Source: Arsenicicoccus bolidensis DSM 15745 (GTDB taxonomy: Bacteria > Actinomycetota > Actinomycetes > Actinomycetales > Dermatophilaceae). Taken from it: a stretch of DNA of 64,000 nucleotides. Shown here piece after piece: positions 36,296-44,412 of the stretch. Within the stretch, counting starts at the first letter, position 1, and each line of letters starts with the position of its first letter. A program made the position numbers and the translations under genes. Location: assembly GCF_000426385.1 (NCBI RefSeq), contig NZ_AUFG01000005.1:87007-151006 (forward strand). The letters are read 5' to 3'. The notes under the pieces are model-generated. The model did no database searches and had not been told where the DNA came from. It saw only the letters and a program-made list of their open reading frames with translations.

Positions 36296-36414
36296 CTCCG
36301 CTCCTGCGCCACTGCCCGCACCCACCGATGGCGGGGTCGAGGACCACGGTGGCAGCGGGTCGGCATACGACCAAGGACCATGCCGGGGCTGTGGACGACG
36401 ACGGTGGGAACACG

Positions 36415-37038
36415 TCAGCCTGTGGACGAAGGGGCCCCACAACGACGTCCCAGCCGCACGACCTCGCGCGGCTCCGCCGTCGCCGGCTCGACCGACACGG
36501 AGACCTCGCGACCACCGTCCAGCACGACCGCCAGCTCGGTGGGTCCGGTCCAGCGGGCCGAGGTCATGGTGCCGCCCGCGTACTCGCCGTTGAGGCAGGC
36601 GGCGGGCCACCAGCGCGCAGACGGTCCCCACTCGCGGTGACGGATGACGACGGTGGTCACGGGCGACACCAGGTCCCCGTCGCTGACGATGTCGGCCTCG
36701 TAGGGGTCGGTCCCGGCCTGGGCTGGAGCGGGCAGGACCAGCTCGTCGCGACCAGGGTTGACCCCCACGCTGAGGACCATCCCCACCAGGCCGAAGGCCG
36801 TGGCGCCCAACGCGGCGAGCAGGATGCGGACTACGAGCCGTCGCTGCGCGTCGACCGCCACCAACGAGACGCCCCAAGCGACGAGCAGGTAGCCGGCGAG
36901 GCCGAGGACGACCGGGTGGTCGAGGAGCTCGTGCACGAGCAACGAGCTGGTGGGGTTGAGCCGCCCCCAGGCCGCGGCGAGCAGCGTCGCGACCCCCGCG
37001 GCGATCCACCACGGGGCGCGTCGGCGCCCGTCACCCAT
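36415..37038 (-). CDS. Membrane protein, unknown (co-transcribed with coiled-coil protein)
   Basis: 207 residues. Three to four N-terminal hydrophobic helices (WWIAAGVATLLAAAWG, VVLGLAGYLLVAWGVSL, VRILLAALGATAFGLVGMVLSV) and then a soluble C-terminal domain of about 100 residues rich in beta-like sequence (LVSPVTTVVIRHREWG, ELAVVLDGGREVSVSVE). The topology suggests a membrane anchor with an outside domain. ATG 37038 overlaps the stop of the upstream gene by one base (TGATG), so the two are translationally coupled. Not recognised. Confidence 0.7.
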   Translation of the reverse strand: MGDGRRRAPWWIAAGVATLLAAAWGRLNPTSSLLVHELLDHPVVLGLAGYLLVAWGVSLVAVDAQRRLVVRILLAALGATAFGLVGMVLSVGVNPGRDELVLPAPAQAGTDPYEADIVSDGDLVSPVTTVVIRHREWGPSARWWPAACLNGEYAGGTMTSARWTGPTELAVVLDGGREVSVSVEPATAEPREVVRLGRRCGAPSSTG

Positions 37039-37604
37039 CAGTCGTCGTCGTCCTTGCGCTCGCCGCGTCGGATGAGCGAGCCCATGCCGGGCAGGCCCTG
37101 GGCCGCGTGAGCCAGGTCGGTGACCGACTCGAGGATCTGGTGGACGTCGGGAGCGATGCGGTCGATCTGCACGAGCGCCTCCGGGAGCCGGTCGATCATG
37201 CCCACCAGGGCCAGGACCTCGTCGCGGTCGACGCTCGCCACCACCTCGGAGGCGATCGGGAGGGCCTTGTCGGCCAGCGCCGCGAGCGGCTCCACCATGG
37301 GCTGGAGCCTCGGGAGGGTCTGCTCGCCCACGGCCGTCAGCGCCTCGGCGCGGGCCACCAGCGCGGCCGCGCGCGCCGACGTCTCCGCGGCAGCGTCTGC
37401 GACCTCGTCGACGTGCGCCCGCGTGAGGGCGGCCTGGGCGAGCAGCTCCTCGGCCTGCTCCAGCAACGCCTCCCCACGGCCGACCATCGCCTCGACGCGG
37501 TCGATCAGGTCCAGGGTGCGGGGCCACAGGTCGGCGGCGTCGGTGACCCCGTCCTTGACGGTGACGGCGGCGGTGAGCAGGTCGTGGGGTCCGGGGATGC
37601 GCAT
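37038..37604 (-). CDS. Coiled-coil-rich protein, unknown
   Basis: 188 residues from ATG 37604. Nearly all helical: heptads of Ala/Leu/Glu run from DLWPRTLDLIDRVEAMVGRGEALLEQAEELLAQ through ASEVVASVDRDEVLALVGMIDRLPEALVQIDRI; this long pair of helices resembles actinobacterial proteins of unknown function that carry misleading carboxylase-type names. Ends with a charged tail RRGERKDDDD. Coupled to the next membrane protein; together they may form a membrane-linked scaffold. No clear function. Confidence 0.65.
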   Translation of the reverse strand: MRIPGPHDLLTAAVTVKDGVTDAADLWPRTLDLIDRVEAMVGRGEALLEQAEELLAQAALTRAHVDEVADAAAETSARAAALVARAEALTAVGEQTLPRLQPMVEPLAALADKALPIASEVVASVDRDEVLALVGMIDRLPEALVQIDRIAPDVHQILESVTDLAHAAQGLPGMGSLIRRGERKDDDD

Positions 37605-37719
37605 GAACCCATCATGCCCCGGCGCTTCGTCGAGCAGGATCGCTGTCATCGCCGCGACCGGCCAGTAGGCTCTGGCCCGGCGACCTCGACGGCGAGGTCC
37701 CCGGCCGAGGAGAGACCGC

Positions 37720-39147
37720 ATGCCCAGCAGCACCGACCGCAGCGCCGAGGCCACCGACCTGCCCGAGGGTACGACGCGTCGTCGCCGCAGCACCCGCCAT
37801 CAGCGTGCGTGGTACTGGTACGACTGGGCGAACTCGGCCTACGTCACCACCACCGCCGCGGTGCTCATGGGCCCCTACCTGACCACCGTCGCCAACCGGG
37901 CCGCCTGCCCCGACCAGCCCGTCGGCCAGAGCTGCGCCGCGTACCTGTCGGTGCTGGGCATCCCGGTCGCCCCCGGCTCGCTGTACTCCTACACCACCAC
38001 GGTGACCACCGTCGTGTCGGCGCTGCTGCTCATCGTCGTGGGCGCCGTCGCCGATCGTTCCCTGCGTCCCCAGCGGCTCCTGGGCTGGTTCGCCGGCGTG
38101 GGTGCCGCGGCCGCGAGCGCCATGGTCCTCGTCCAGGGGACGGCGTGGCAGCTCGGTGTCGTGCTCATCATGGTCGCCTCGGTGTGCCTCGGGTCGTCGA
38201 TGGTCGTGTATGACGGGATCCTGTGCCGCGTCGCCCCGCCCGACGACCGGGACCGCGTGTCCTCGCGCGGGTGGGCGCTCGGCTACGTCGGCGGCGGCCT
38301 GCTGCTGGCCGCGAACTTCCTGCTGCTCAACCTCGGTCCTCGGGTGGGGATCGGCACGGAGACCGCCGTGCGGATCAGCCTGCTGAGCGCCGGGCTGTGG
38401 TGGGGGCTGTTCACCGTCATACCGGTGCTGGGTCTGCGCGACCTGCCGGCCCGGCCGCTCGCCGAGGGGCTCCCGCCCGAGGCCGCTCCCGAGCGCGGCG
38501 CCGTGCGAGGGGCGTTCGCCCAGCTGCGCGACACCTTCGTCGAGCTGCGCGGCTACCCGCAGACGCTGCTGTTCCTGCTCGCCTACCTGTTCTTCAACGA
38601 CGGGATCCAGACGGTCATCGGGTCCTCCAGCCTCTACGGCACGCTCGAGCTGGGCCTGTCGCAGAGCCAGGTGCTGCTGACCTTCCTCGTCGTGCAGTTC
38701 GTCGCCGTGGGTGGCGCCCTGATCTTCGGCCGCGTCGCCGGTCGGATCGGGGCCTGGCGCACGGTGCTCGGCGGGCTCGTGGTGTGGACGCTCGTCGTCG
38801 GGGTGGCCTACTTCGTCCCGTCCGGGGTCTTCACCGCGTTCCTCGCGCTCGGCATCCTCATCGGCCTGGTCATGGGAGGGACGCAGGCGCTGGCGCGGTC
38901 GCTCTACAGCCAGCTGGTGCCGCAGGGGCGCGAGTCGGAGTTCTTCAGCCTCTACCAGGCGATGGAGCGCGGGACGAGCTGGTTCGGGACGCTGCTGTTC
39001 GGCGTCGTCCACCAGCTGACCCACTCCTACCGCCTGTCGATCGTCGCCCTGGTCGCGTTCTTCGTCATCGGCGGGGTGCTCCTGTCGCGGGTCGACATGC
39101 GCGAGGGGATCCGCGCGGCGGGCAACGAGGCGCCCGCCGTCGTCTAG
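37720..39147 (+). CDS. MFS transporter, UMF1/Atg22-like
   Basis: 475 residues, about 12 membrane segments. The UMF1 hallmark WYWYDWANSAYVTT begins the first helix. Central loop LRDTFVELRGYPQTLLFLLAYLFFNDGIQTVI is the characteristic second-half start. The family resembles fungal Atg22 amino-acid effluxers; the bacterial substrate is unknown. It precedes rbpA by 122 bases; no strong terminator lies between, but rbpA has its own promoter-like sequence. Confidence 0.9.
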   Translation: MPSSTDRSAEATDLPEGTTRRRRSTRHQRAWYWYDWANSAYVTTTAAVLMGPYLTTVANRAACPDQPVGQSCAAYLSVLGIPVAPGSLYSYTTTVTTVVSALLLIVVGAVADRSLRPQRLLGWFAGVGAAAASAMVLVQGTAWQLGVVLIMVASVCLGSSMVVYDGILCRVAPPDDRDRVSSRGWALGYVGGGLLLAANFLLLNLGPRVGIGTETAVRISLLSAGLWWGLFTVIPVLGLRDLPARPLAEGLPPEAAPERGAVRGAFAQLRDTFVELRGYPQTLLFLLAYLFFNDGIQTVIGSSSLYGTLELGLSQSQVLLTFLVVQFVAVGGALIFGRVAGRIGAWRTVLGGLVVWTLVVGVAYFVPSGVFTAFLALGILIGLVMGGTQALARSLYSQLVPQGRESEFFSLYQAMERGTSWFGTLLFGVVHQLTHSYRLSIVALVAFFVIGGVLLSRVDMREGIRAAGNEAPAVV

Positions 39148-39180
39148 GATGGTGTCTTTGGGTGCCAACCACCGCGCCCG

Positions 39181-39207
39181 GGAACATCCCCCGGATCAGC
39201 CGACGTT
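39181..39207 (+). promoter_or_regulatory. SigR/SigH-type promoter upstream of rbpA
   Basis: GGAAC (39181-39185), a 19-base spacer, then GTT (39205-39207). This matches the GGAAY-N18-19-GTT consensus of oxidative-stress ECF sigma factors SigR (Streptomyces) and SigH (mycobacteria). rbpA is a known member of the SigR regulon in Streptomyces coelicolor, so the match is meaningful. It is 63 bases before the start codon. Confidence 0.6.
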
Positions 39208-39269
39208 GATGGGGGTATGCCGCGAGTCAGTCCCACCGGGCTCGCGGTGCCGACGAAAGGGGATCAGAC

Positions 39270-39629
39270 ATGGCCGAGCGTTCACTTCGAGGTTCGCGAC
39301 TCGGGTCCTTCAGCATGGAGACCGATGACGGCGTCGTCCCCAGCGAACGCCAGCTCGTGTCCTACACCTGCCCTCAGGGCCACGTGACCGAGCTTCCGTT
39401 CTCCATCGAGGCCGAGGTGCCGGCGACGTGGGAGTGCCGCTGTGGCGAGCTGGGCCGGCTCCAGGGCGGCGACGCCCCCGAGGAGAAGCCCACCAAACCC
39501 GCCCGCACCCACTGGGACATGCTGCTCGAGCGCCGTTCCGTCAAGGAGCTCGAGGAGCTGCTCGAGGAGCGCCTCACGCTGCTGCGTCAGTCCCGTGGCG
39601 AGAAGCCACGGCCCAAGCGCAGCGCCTGA
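39270..39629 (+). CDS. rbpA: RNA polymerase-binding protein RbpA
   Basis: 119 residues. Actinobacteria-specific activator that binds RNA polymerase and principal sigma factors. Begins MAERSLRGSRLGSFSMETDD, has the zinc-like core SYTCPQGHVTELPFS and CRCGELG (three of four Cys clear), and the C-terminal THWDMLLERRSVKELEELLEERL sigma-interacting helices. Stand-alone, with a SigR-like promoter and a strong downstream hairpin. It is a definitive lineage marker for the window. Confidence 0.95.
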   Translation: MAERSLRGSRLGSFSMETDDGVVPSERQLVSYTCPQGHVTELPFSIEAEVPATWECRCGELGRLQGGDAPEEKPTKPARTHWDMLLERRSVKELEELLEERLTLLRQSRGEKPRPKRSA

Positions 39630-39647
39630 GCAGCGCCGGACGACATC

Positions 39648-39680
39648 GAGGCCCGCCTCCCGTCAGGGGAGGCGGGCCTC
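39648..39680. terminator. Strong GC hairpin, bidirectional terminator
   Basis: A perfect 14-bp inverted repeat, GAGGCCCGCCTCCC and GGGAGGCGGGCCTC, with a 5-base loop, separates rbpA (plus) from fxsA (minus), serving both. Confidence 0.8.
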
Positions 39681-39709
39681 GTCGCGTGCCGCACCGTGGG
39701 TGGAGCGAC

Positions 39710-40315
39710 TCAGAGGATCTCGCCCTCGACGACGTCGTCCTTGCTGTCACGCCGAGGCTGCTGCCGCGGATGCCCCGCTGACGGTTGACCGGGCTGACCA
39801 GGTTGGCCGGGCTGACCAGGTTGGCCGGGCTGACCGGGCTGCCAGGTCGGCGGCGCCTGACCCGGGCCCGGGTTGCGGGGCGGCATACCGGCTCCCCACA
39901 GGACGACCCCCGGCCCGCTCGCGAGCAGCTGCCGGGTGATGACCGTCGTCAGCAGCCGCCGGGCCAGCGGCCGGGTGAAGGGCAGGACGAAGAAGAAGCC
40001 CACGACGTCGGTGAGGAAGCCGGGGGCCAGCAGCAGCGTGCCGCCGACGAGGACCAGCGCGGCGTCGGACAGCTCGCCCGCCGGCATGCGTCCGCCGGTC
40101 AGCGCACGCTGCAGGGCGGCCCAGGCGGCCCGGCCCTCGCGCTTGACGAGGTAGGCGCCGAGGGCGGACTCGACGAGCAGCAGCGCGATGGTGGGCCAGC
40201 CGCCGATGATCTTGCCGACGCCGATGATGACGGCGATCTCGGCGACGGGGACGACCAGGAGCAGGACGAAGGCGATCCACGTCCAGCGCGGGCGTCGTCG
40301 GGTCGGGGTGCTCAC
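39710..40315 (-). CDS. fxsA: FxsA family membrane protein with GQP repeat tail
   Basis: 201 residues from GTG 40315, which has GGGAG five bases upstream and overlaps the Ppm stop (ATG 40327 also possible). The FxsA fold: about four hydrophobic segments beginning WIAFVLLLVVPVAEIAVIIGVG, PTIALLLVESALGAYLVKREG, LLLAPGFLTDVVGFFFVLP. A C-terminal Gly-Gln-Pro repeat, (GQP)x6-7, sits at about 165-185, coded by imperfect 9-base repeats at 39785-39840. FxsA in E. coli moderates phage exclusion; here it is the last gene of lnt-ppm-fxsA. The tail ends DSKDDVVEGEIL. Confidence 0.85.
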   Translation of the reverse strand: MSTPTRRRPRWTWIAFVLLLVVPVAEIAVIIGVGKIIGGWPTIALLLVESALGAYLVKREGRAAWAALQRALTGGRMPAGELSDAALVLVGGTLLLAPGFLTDVVGFFFVLPFTRPLARRLLTTVITRQLLASGPGVVLWGAGMPPRNPGPGQAPPTWQPGQPGQPGQPGQPGQPGQPSAGHPRQQPRRDSKDDVVEGEIL

Positions 40316-41076
40316 AACGACTCCCATCGCTCGACCTGGCGGGCGGCGAGCAGGTCGCGCACCTGCCCCTGGCGGTAGCGCAGACCCCACCGGGTGATCC
40401 GCAGCATGGACTCGCGCACGATGTCGCCGCTCATCTTGGAGTAGCCGATCTCGCGCTCGACGAAGGTGATCGGGACCTCCCGGATGGTCAGGCCGGCGTG
40501 AACGGTGCGCCACGTGAGGTCGGTCTGGAAGCAGTAGCCGAGGGACTCGACGTCCTGCAGGCCGATGCTGCGCAGGGTCGAGGCGCGGTAGGCGCGGAAC
40601 CCGGCCGTCGCGTCGCGGACGGGCATGCCCAGCAGCAGCCGGATGTAGAGGTTGCCGCCGAGGCTCAGGGCCTTGCGGTGCAGCGGCCAGTTGACGATGC
40701 CGCCGCCCGGCACCCACCGGGACCCGATCACCAGGTCGACGGTGGGGTCGTCGAGGGTCGCCAGCATGGCGGGCAGGGTCTCGGGCGGGTGCGAGCCGTC
40801 GGCGTCGATCTCGACCAGCACGTCGTAGCCCTCGTCGAGCCCGCGGGCGAATCCGGCGAGGTAGGCGGCCCCGAGGCCCTCCTTGCCGGCGCGGTGCAGC
40901 ACCCGCACCCGGGGGTCGGCGGACGCCAGGGCGTCGGCCACCTCGCCGGTGCCGTCGGGCGAGCTGTCGTCGAGGACGAGCAGGTCTGCCCCGGGCACGG
41001 CGCGGCGCAGGCGCTCGACGACGAGCGGGAGGTTGTCCCGCTCGTTGTAGGTCGGGATCAGGACCAGGGTGCGCAT
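40312..41076 (-). CDS. ppm: Polyprenol-phosphate mannosyltransferase (Ppm/DPM-like)
   Basis: 254 residues from ATG 41076. GT2 family: LIPTYNERDNLPLVVERL, DDSSPDGTGEVAD (36-48), the catalytic DAD at 91-93 and the late RWVPGGGIVNWPLHRK. It transfers mannose from GDP-mannose to a polyprenyl phosphate; the product donates mannose to lipoproteins, LAM or glycoproteins. It follows lnt, an arrangement known from mycobacteria where Ppm1 joins both functions. Here the two are separate genes. Confidence 0.92.
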   Translation of the reverse strand: MRTLVLIPTYNERDNLPLVVERLRRAVPGADLLVLDDSSPDGTGEVADALASADPRVRVLHRAGKEGLGAAYLAGFARGLDEGYDVLVEIDADGSHPPETLPAMLATLDDPTVDLVIGSRWVPGGGIVNWPLHRKALSLGGNLYIRLLLGMPVRDATAGFRAYRASTLRSIGLQDVESLGYCFQTDLTWRTVHAGLTIREVPITFVEREIGYSKMSGDIVRESMLRITRWGLRYRQGQVRDLLAARQVERWESL

Positions 41077-41117
41077 GTCGTAGTCAACCGTCCGTGGGGT
41101 CCGATGGTTCCGCCAGC

Positions 41118-42689
41118 CTAGTGTCGGCGCGGGCGCCGCAGCCGCAGCGCGAGGCCGAGTGTGAGCAGGGCGACGCACACCCAGACGGGCAGGTCGCCGA
41201 TCCGGGCCGCGGGGGTGAGCTCGGAGCGCAGGGGCAGGTGGGCGTCGAGCGCGGCCGCGGTGAACAGCCCGGTCCGGTCGTGCGCCACGCCGTCGGGGGT
41301 GATCATCGCGGAGGCCCCGACGGTCGAGACGTGCACCACCGAGCGACCGAGCTCGACGGCCCGGATCCGCGAGATGGCCAGCTGCTGGTAGGACTCGTCG
41401 CTGTAGCCGAAGGTCGCGTTGTTGGTCTGCACGGCGAGGATCTGCCCGCCGTGGTGCACCGCGTCGCGCATCAGGTCGTCGTAGGCGACCTCGAAGCAGA
41501 TCCCGAGCCCCACGCGGACCGCACCGGCGCGGGTCGGCACGTCCATCACGCCCACGGTGTCGCCCGCGGTGAAGTCGTGGGTGAGCAGGTCGACCTTGTC
41601 GCTGAAGTGACGGAAGAAGCTGCGGTAGGGGATGTACTCCGCGAACGGCACCGGGTGCCGCTTGGCGTAGTCCGCGACCGGTCCCCGGCCGGCGTCCCAC
41701 AGCAGCGTCGTGTTCTTGATGCGCGCCTGGTCGTCGGTGCGAAGGGTGCCGACCAGGATGGGCGCCTGGGCGGTCCGGGCCGCGTAGGTGATCGCCTGGC
41801 CGGCGTCGGGGTTGCGGACGGGGTCGATGTCGGAGGCGTTCTCGGGCCAGACGACCAGGTCGGGGCGCTGGGTGCCGGCGGCCGTGCGGGAGCGGATCGC
41901 CTCGACGGTGACCCCGACGTGGTTGTCGAGCACCTGGCGCCGCTCGGCGTTGAAGTCCAGCCCCGCTCGCGGCACGTTGCCCTGGATCGCCAGCACGTCG
42001 ACGGTCCGGCCGTCGGTGGGCACGGGCAGCAGGGCCGGGCCCCAGACCAGCGCGGCGGCGGCGAGGAGGGAGCCGAGGGACAGGGCCGTATGCCGTCCCG
42101 CGGTGCGGCGCGGGCGCCGGCCGGGTCGGGTGGCCGGCGCATGGCGGACGGCCACCGCGAGGAGGCCGCCGACGAGCGCCACCGCCGCGGTGAGGCCGGG
42201 CGTCCCGACATACCGGACCAGGGGCAGGATCGGCGCGTCGGCCATCCCGAAGGCGATCTTGATCCAGGGGAATCCGCCGAACGGGGTCGTGGACCGCAGC
42301 CACTCCCCCACGGCCCAGGCGGCCGCGACGACGACGGGGTAGGGCAACCGGCGGGGCACCCGTTCCCGTGGCCGGGTGTCGTCGGGGGCCGAGAGCAGGC
42401 CGCACAGGGCGCCGGTGATCCCGACGTAGAGCGCCTGCAGCACCGACAGCGCGACCCAGGGCAGGTCACCGACGTAGATCCCGGACCAGTGCAGCGCCGG
42501 CAGGTAGGCCGCGAGGCCGGTCACGACGCCGAGGAGGAAGCCACGACGGGCGCCTGCCCCGTGGGTGGCGAGGGCCAGCAGGGCGATCCCCACGGGTCCG
42601 AGCCACCACACGTCGTGGTCCGGCCAGGACAGCCACAGGGCCAGACCCGCGCCGATCGCGAGCGGCAGGGCCAGGAGGAGTTTACGCAC
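41118..42689 (-). CDS. lnt: Apolipoprotein N-acyltransferase Lnt
   Basis: 523 residues, ATG 42689. Eight to nine membrane helices (N-terminal 220 residues plus one at the C-terminus) enclose the CN-hydrolase domain. The triad residues are clear: Glu283 in VVWPENAS, Lys343 in YAKRHPVPF and Cys398 in GICFEVAYD. It N-acylates diacylglyceryl-cysteine of mature lipoproteins, on the outer face of the membrane. Coupled with ppm (41 bases gap), consistent with lipoprotein mannosylation. Confidence 0.93.
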   Translation of the reverse strand: MRKLLLALPLAIGAGLALWLSWPDHDVWWLGPVGIALLALATHGAGARRGFLLGVVTGLAAYLPALHWSGIYVGDLPWVALSVLQALYVGITGALCGLLSAPDDTRPRERVPRRLPYPVVVAAAWAVGEWLRSTTPFGGFPWIKIAFGMADAPILPLVRYVGTPGLTAAVALVGGLLAVAVRHAPATRPGRRPRRTAGRHTALSLGSLLAAAALVWGPALLPVPTDGRTVDVLAIQGNVPRAGLDFNAERRQVLDNHVGVTVEAIRSRTAAGTQRPDLVVWPENASDIDPVRNPDAGQAITYAARTAQAPILVGTLRTDDQARIKNTTLLWDAGRGPVADYAKRHPVPFAEYIPYRSFFRHFSDKVDLLTHDFTAGDTVGVMDVPTRAGAVRVGLGICFEVAYDDLMRDAVHHGGQILAVQTNNATFGYSDESYQQLAISRIRAVELGRSVVHVSTVGASAMITPDGVAHDRTGLFTAAALDAHLPLRSELTPAARIGDLPVWVCVALLTLGLALRLRRPRRH

Positions 42690-43213
42690 GGCGACACCCT
42701 AGCCGTACGGGCCGGTAGGTCGGTGCGCGCCGCCACGGGGCCAGCGCGCGCCGCTGAGGCACAGCACGACCCGCAGGCCGTTGGGGCCGGCGCGGACCCG
42801 ACCGGATGCCGGGGCTGCGCCGTTGTCTACTAGGCGTGCGGGTCGTGCTGCTGTCCGAGGTGCGGTGATCGCGGAGGTGGCACCGACGGGCACGGACGAT
42901 GACCTGGATTCACCCGATCGGGCGCTCCCCCAGGGAGTGATCACCACCGCCCACGTCGGAGACCCGGATCGGACCCCACTCGAATGGTCGGACAACCTCG
43001 GCCAACCTAGAGCCTCCCCCACAGCGGCTGTCAAACAGCCGCTGACCTGCGACGACGCAGAGATCCGCTGGTCAGGGGCGTGACCCTGAACCGAAAAAAG
43101 TCGGTTGACGTCGGCGTGTCGCCAGCATGCGGACACCGACGGCGCGTTCGGCCGAACGGGCGGAGGCAATGACCCTGTGCCATAGCGCTCCGGACGGAGG
43201 GTGAACCTGCGTG
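42690..43213. other. 524-base gene-free interval with three hairpins
   Basis: No supportable gene. It contains a perfect 10-bp inverted repeat CAGCGGCTGT-CAA-ACAGCCGCTG (43022-43044), a 6-bp hairpin AACCGA-AAAAAG-TCGGTT (43089-43106) and an imperfect one GTCGG(CG)TGTC...GACACCGAC (about 43108-43141). The first is strong enough to be a terminator or a structured RNA. They lie downstream of kal and upstream of lnt (both minus strand). A 100-codon open frame on the plus strand (42781-43083) has no homology and I do not call it. Confidence 0.55.
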
Positions 43214-43627
43214 TCAGGGCTCGTGACGCTGGGGCACGACCACCACTCCACGGGCCGTCGTCGCGACCACCGGCGGGTCGAGCACATCGGCCGCCGAGGC
43301 GCCCCGGTCCGGCGTGCCACGGGCCACCACGTGGACCGAGAAGTCCATCTCCCGCGACCGGGAGCCTACCCGGACCAGGGTGCAGCTGATCTCGAGGCAG
43401 TCGCCGGCCCGCACGGGTGCCGAGAACTGCACGTCGCTGTAGGACGCGAACAACCCCTCGTCCCCGTCGGTGCGGATGCACATCTCGGTCGCCACGTCGC
43501 CGAACGCGGCCAGGGAGTAGGCCCCGTCCACGAGGTTGCCGGCGTAGTGCGCGTGGCTGTAGGGAACGTAGCGGCGGTGGACGAGGGTCATGCCGACCTG
43601 GGGCGGGGACGACGGGGTGGTGGTCAT
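43214..43627 (-). CDS. kal: 3-aminobutyryl-CoA ammonia lyase (Kal), hotdog fold
   Basis: 137 residues. A hotdog-fold enzyme with the Kal signature RRYVPYSHAHYAGNLVDGAYS and a later SDVQFSAPVRAGDCLEISC strand. It removes ammonia from L-3-aminobutyryl-CoA to give crotonyl-CoA, the last nitrogen-releasing step in lysine fermentation. The start overlaps the kamE stop by 4 bases. The C-terminal tail after residue 110 (GTPDRGASAADVLD) is longer than the core. Confidence 0.85.
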   Translation of the reverse strand: MTTTPSSPPQVGMTLVHRRYVPYSHAHYAGNLVDGAYSLAAFGDVATEMCIRTDGDEGLFASYSDVQFSAPVRAGDCLEISCTLVRVGSRSREMDFSVHVVARGTPDRGASAADVLDPPVVATTARGVVVVPQRHEP

Positions 43628-44412
43628 CGGGCTGGCTCCTCGGCTGCGGTCCGGGTGCGGGTGGGTGCCTGGGGGCGGGCGTGGCGCTGGGAGATGGCGT
43701 GGACGAGGTATGACGCCACCTCACCGGGCGTCGTCCCCTTGCCGAAGACGCGGTCCACGCCGAGCTCCCCGGCGGCCGCCTCGTCGAAGCGCGGACCGCC
43801 GACGACGAGCAGCGGCGCGGTGCCCGCGGGATAGGCCTCGCGGAAGGCCGCCGACATCTCCTGGGTGTTGGTGAGGTGGGCGTCCCGCTGCGTGACCACC
43901 TGCGAGACCAGCACGGCGTCGGCCTGCTCCGCGCGGGCCCGCTCCACGAGCTCGGGCACGAGGACCTGGGCGCCCAGGTTGACCACGGTGATCTCGGAGT
44001 AGTACTCGAGCCCCTTCTCCCCCGCGAAACCCTTGATGTTGAGGATCGCGTCGATCCCGACGGTGTGCGCGTCGGTGCCGATGCACGCTCCCACCACCAC
44101 GAGCGGACGGCGCAGCTGTCGCTTGATCGCGGCGTTGACGTCCTTGGCCGGGAGCAGCGGGTAGTCGCGCTCCATCACGTGGACGTCGCGCAGGTCCACC
44201 AGGTGGTTCACGGAGCCGTAGACCACGAAGAAGGTGAAGTCCGGACCGATCGGCTTGGCGTGGACGAGCAGGGCGGGCCGGATCCCCATCTTGTCGGCCA
44301 GCTGCAGGGCCGCTCCCTCCGCGCGCTTGTCGTGGGGCACCGGCAGCGTGAAGGAGACCTGGATCATGCCGTCACCGGTGGTGTCGCCATACGGCCTGAT
44401 GATGTCGCTCAT
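43624..44412 (-). CDS. kamE: Lysine 5,6-aminomutase beta subunit (KamE), B12-binding
   Basis: 262 residues from ATG 44412. An N-terminal OAM dimerisation domain precedes a cobalamin domain with D-x-H-x-x-G: Asp114, His116, Gly119 in GTDAHTVG. Lys127 in LNIKGFAGEKG is spaced from His116 as the PLP Schiff-base lysine (Lys144beta of the Clostridium enzyme) is from its cobalt-ligand His. So it needs adenosylcobalamin and PLP. Translationally coupled to KamD (4-base overlap). Confidence 0.9.
   Translation of the reverse strand: MSDIIRPYGDTTGDGMIQVSFTLPVPHDKRAEGAALQLADKMGIRPALLVHAKPIGPDFTFFVVYGSVNHLVDLRDVHVMERDYPLLPAKDVNAAIKRQLRRPLVVVGACIGTDAHTVGIDAILNIKGFAGEKGLEYYSEITVVNLGAQVLVPELVERARAEQADAVLVSQVVTQRDAHLTNTQEMSAAFREAYPAGTAPLLVVGGPRFDEAAAGELGVDRVFGKGTTPGEVASYLVHAISQRHARPQAPTRTRTAAEEPAR

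Noticed and set aside
39785..39840. Short tandem repeats resembling a CRISPR-like array
   Set aside because: They are 9-base coding repeats for Gly-Gln-Pro inside fxsA; no spacers of variable sequence.
42781..43083. 100-codon open frame in the intergenic region after kal
   Set aside because: No homology, no ribosome binding site, and its end runs through the strongest hairpin.
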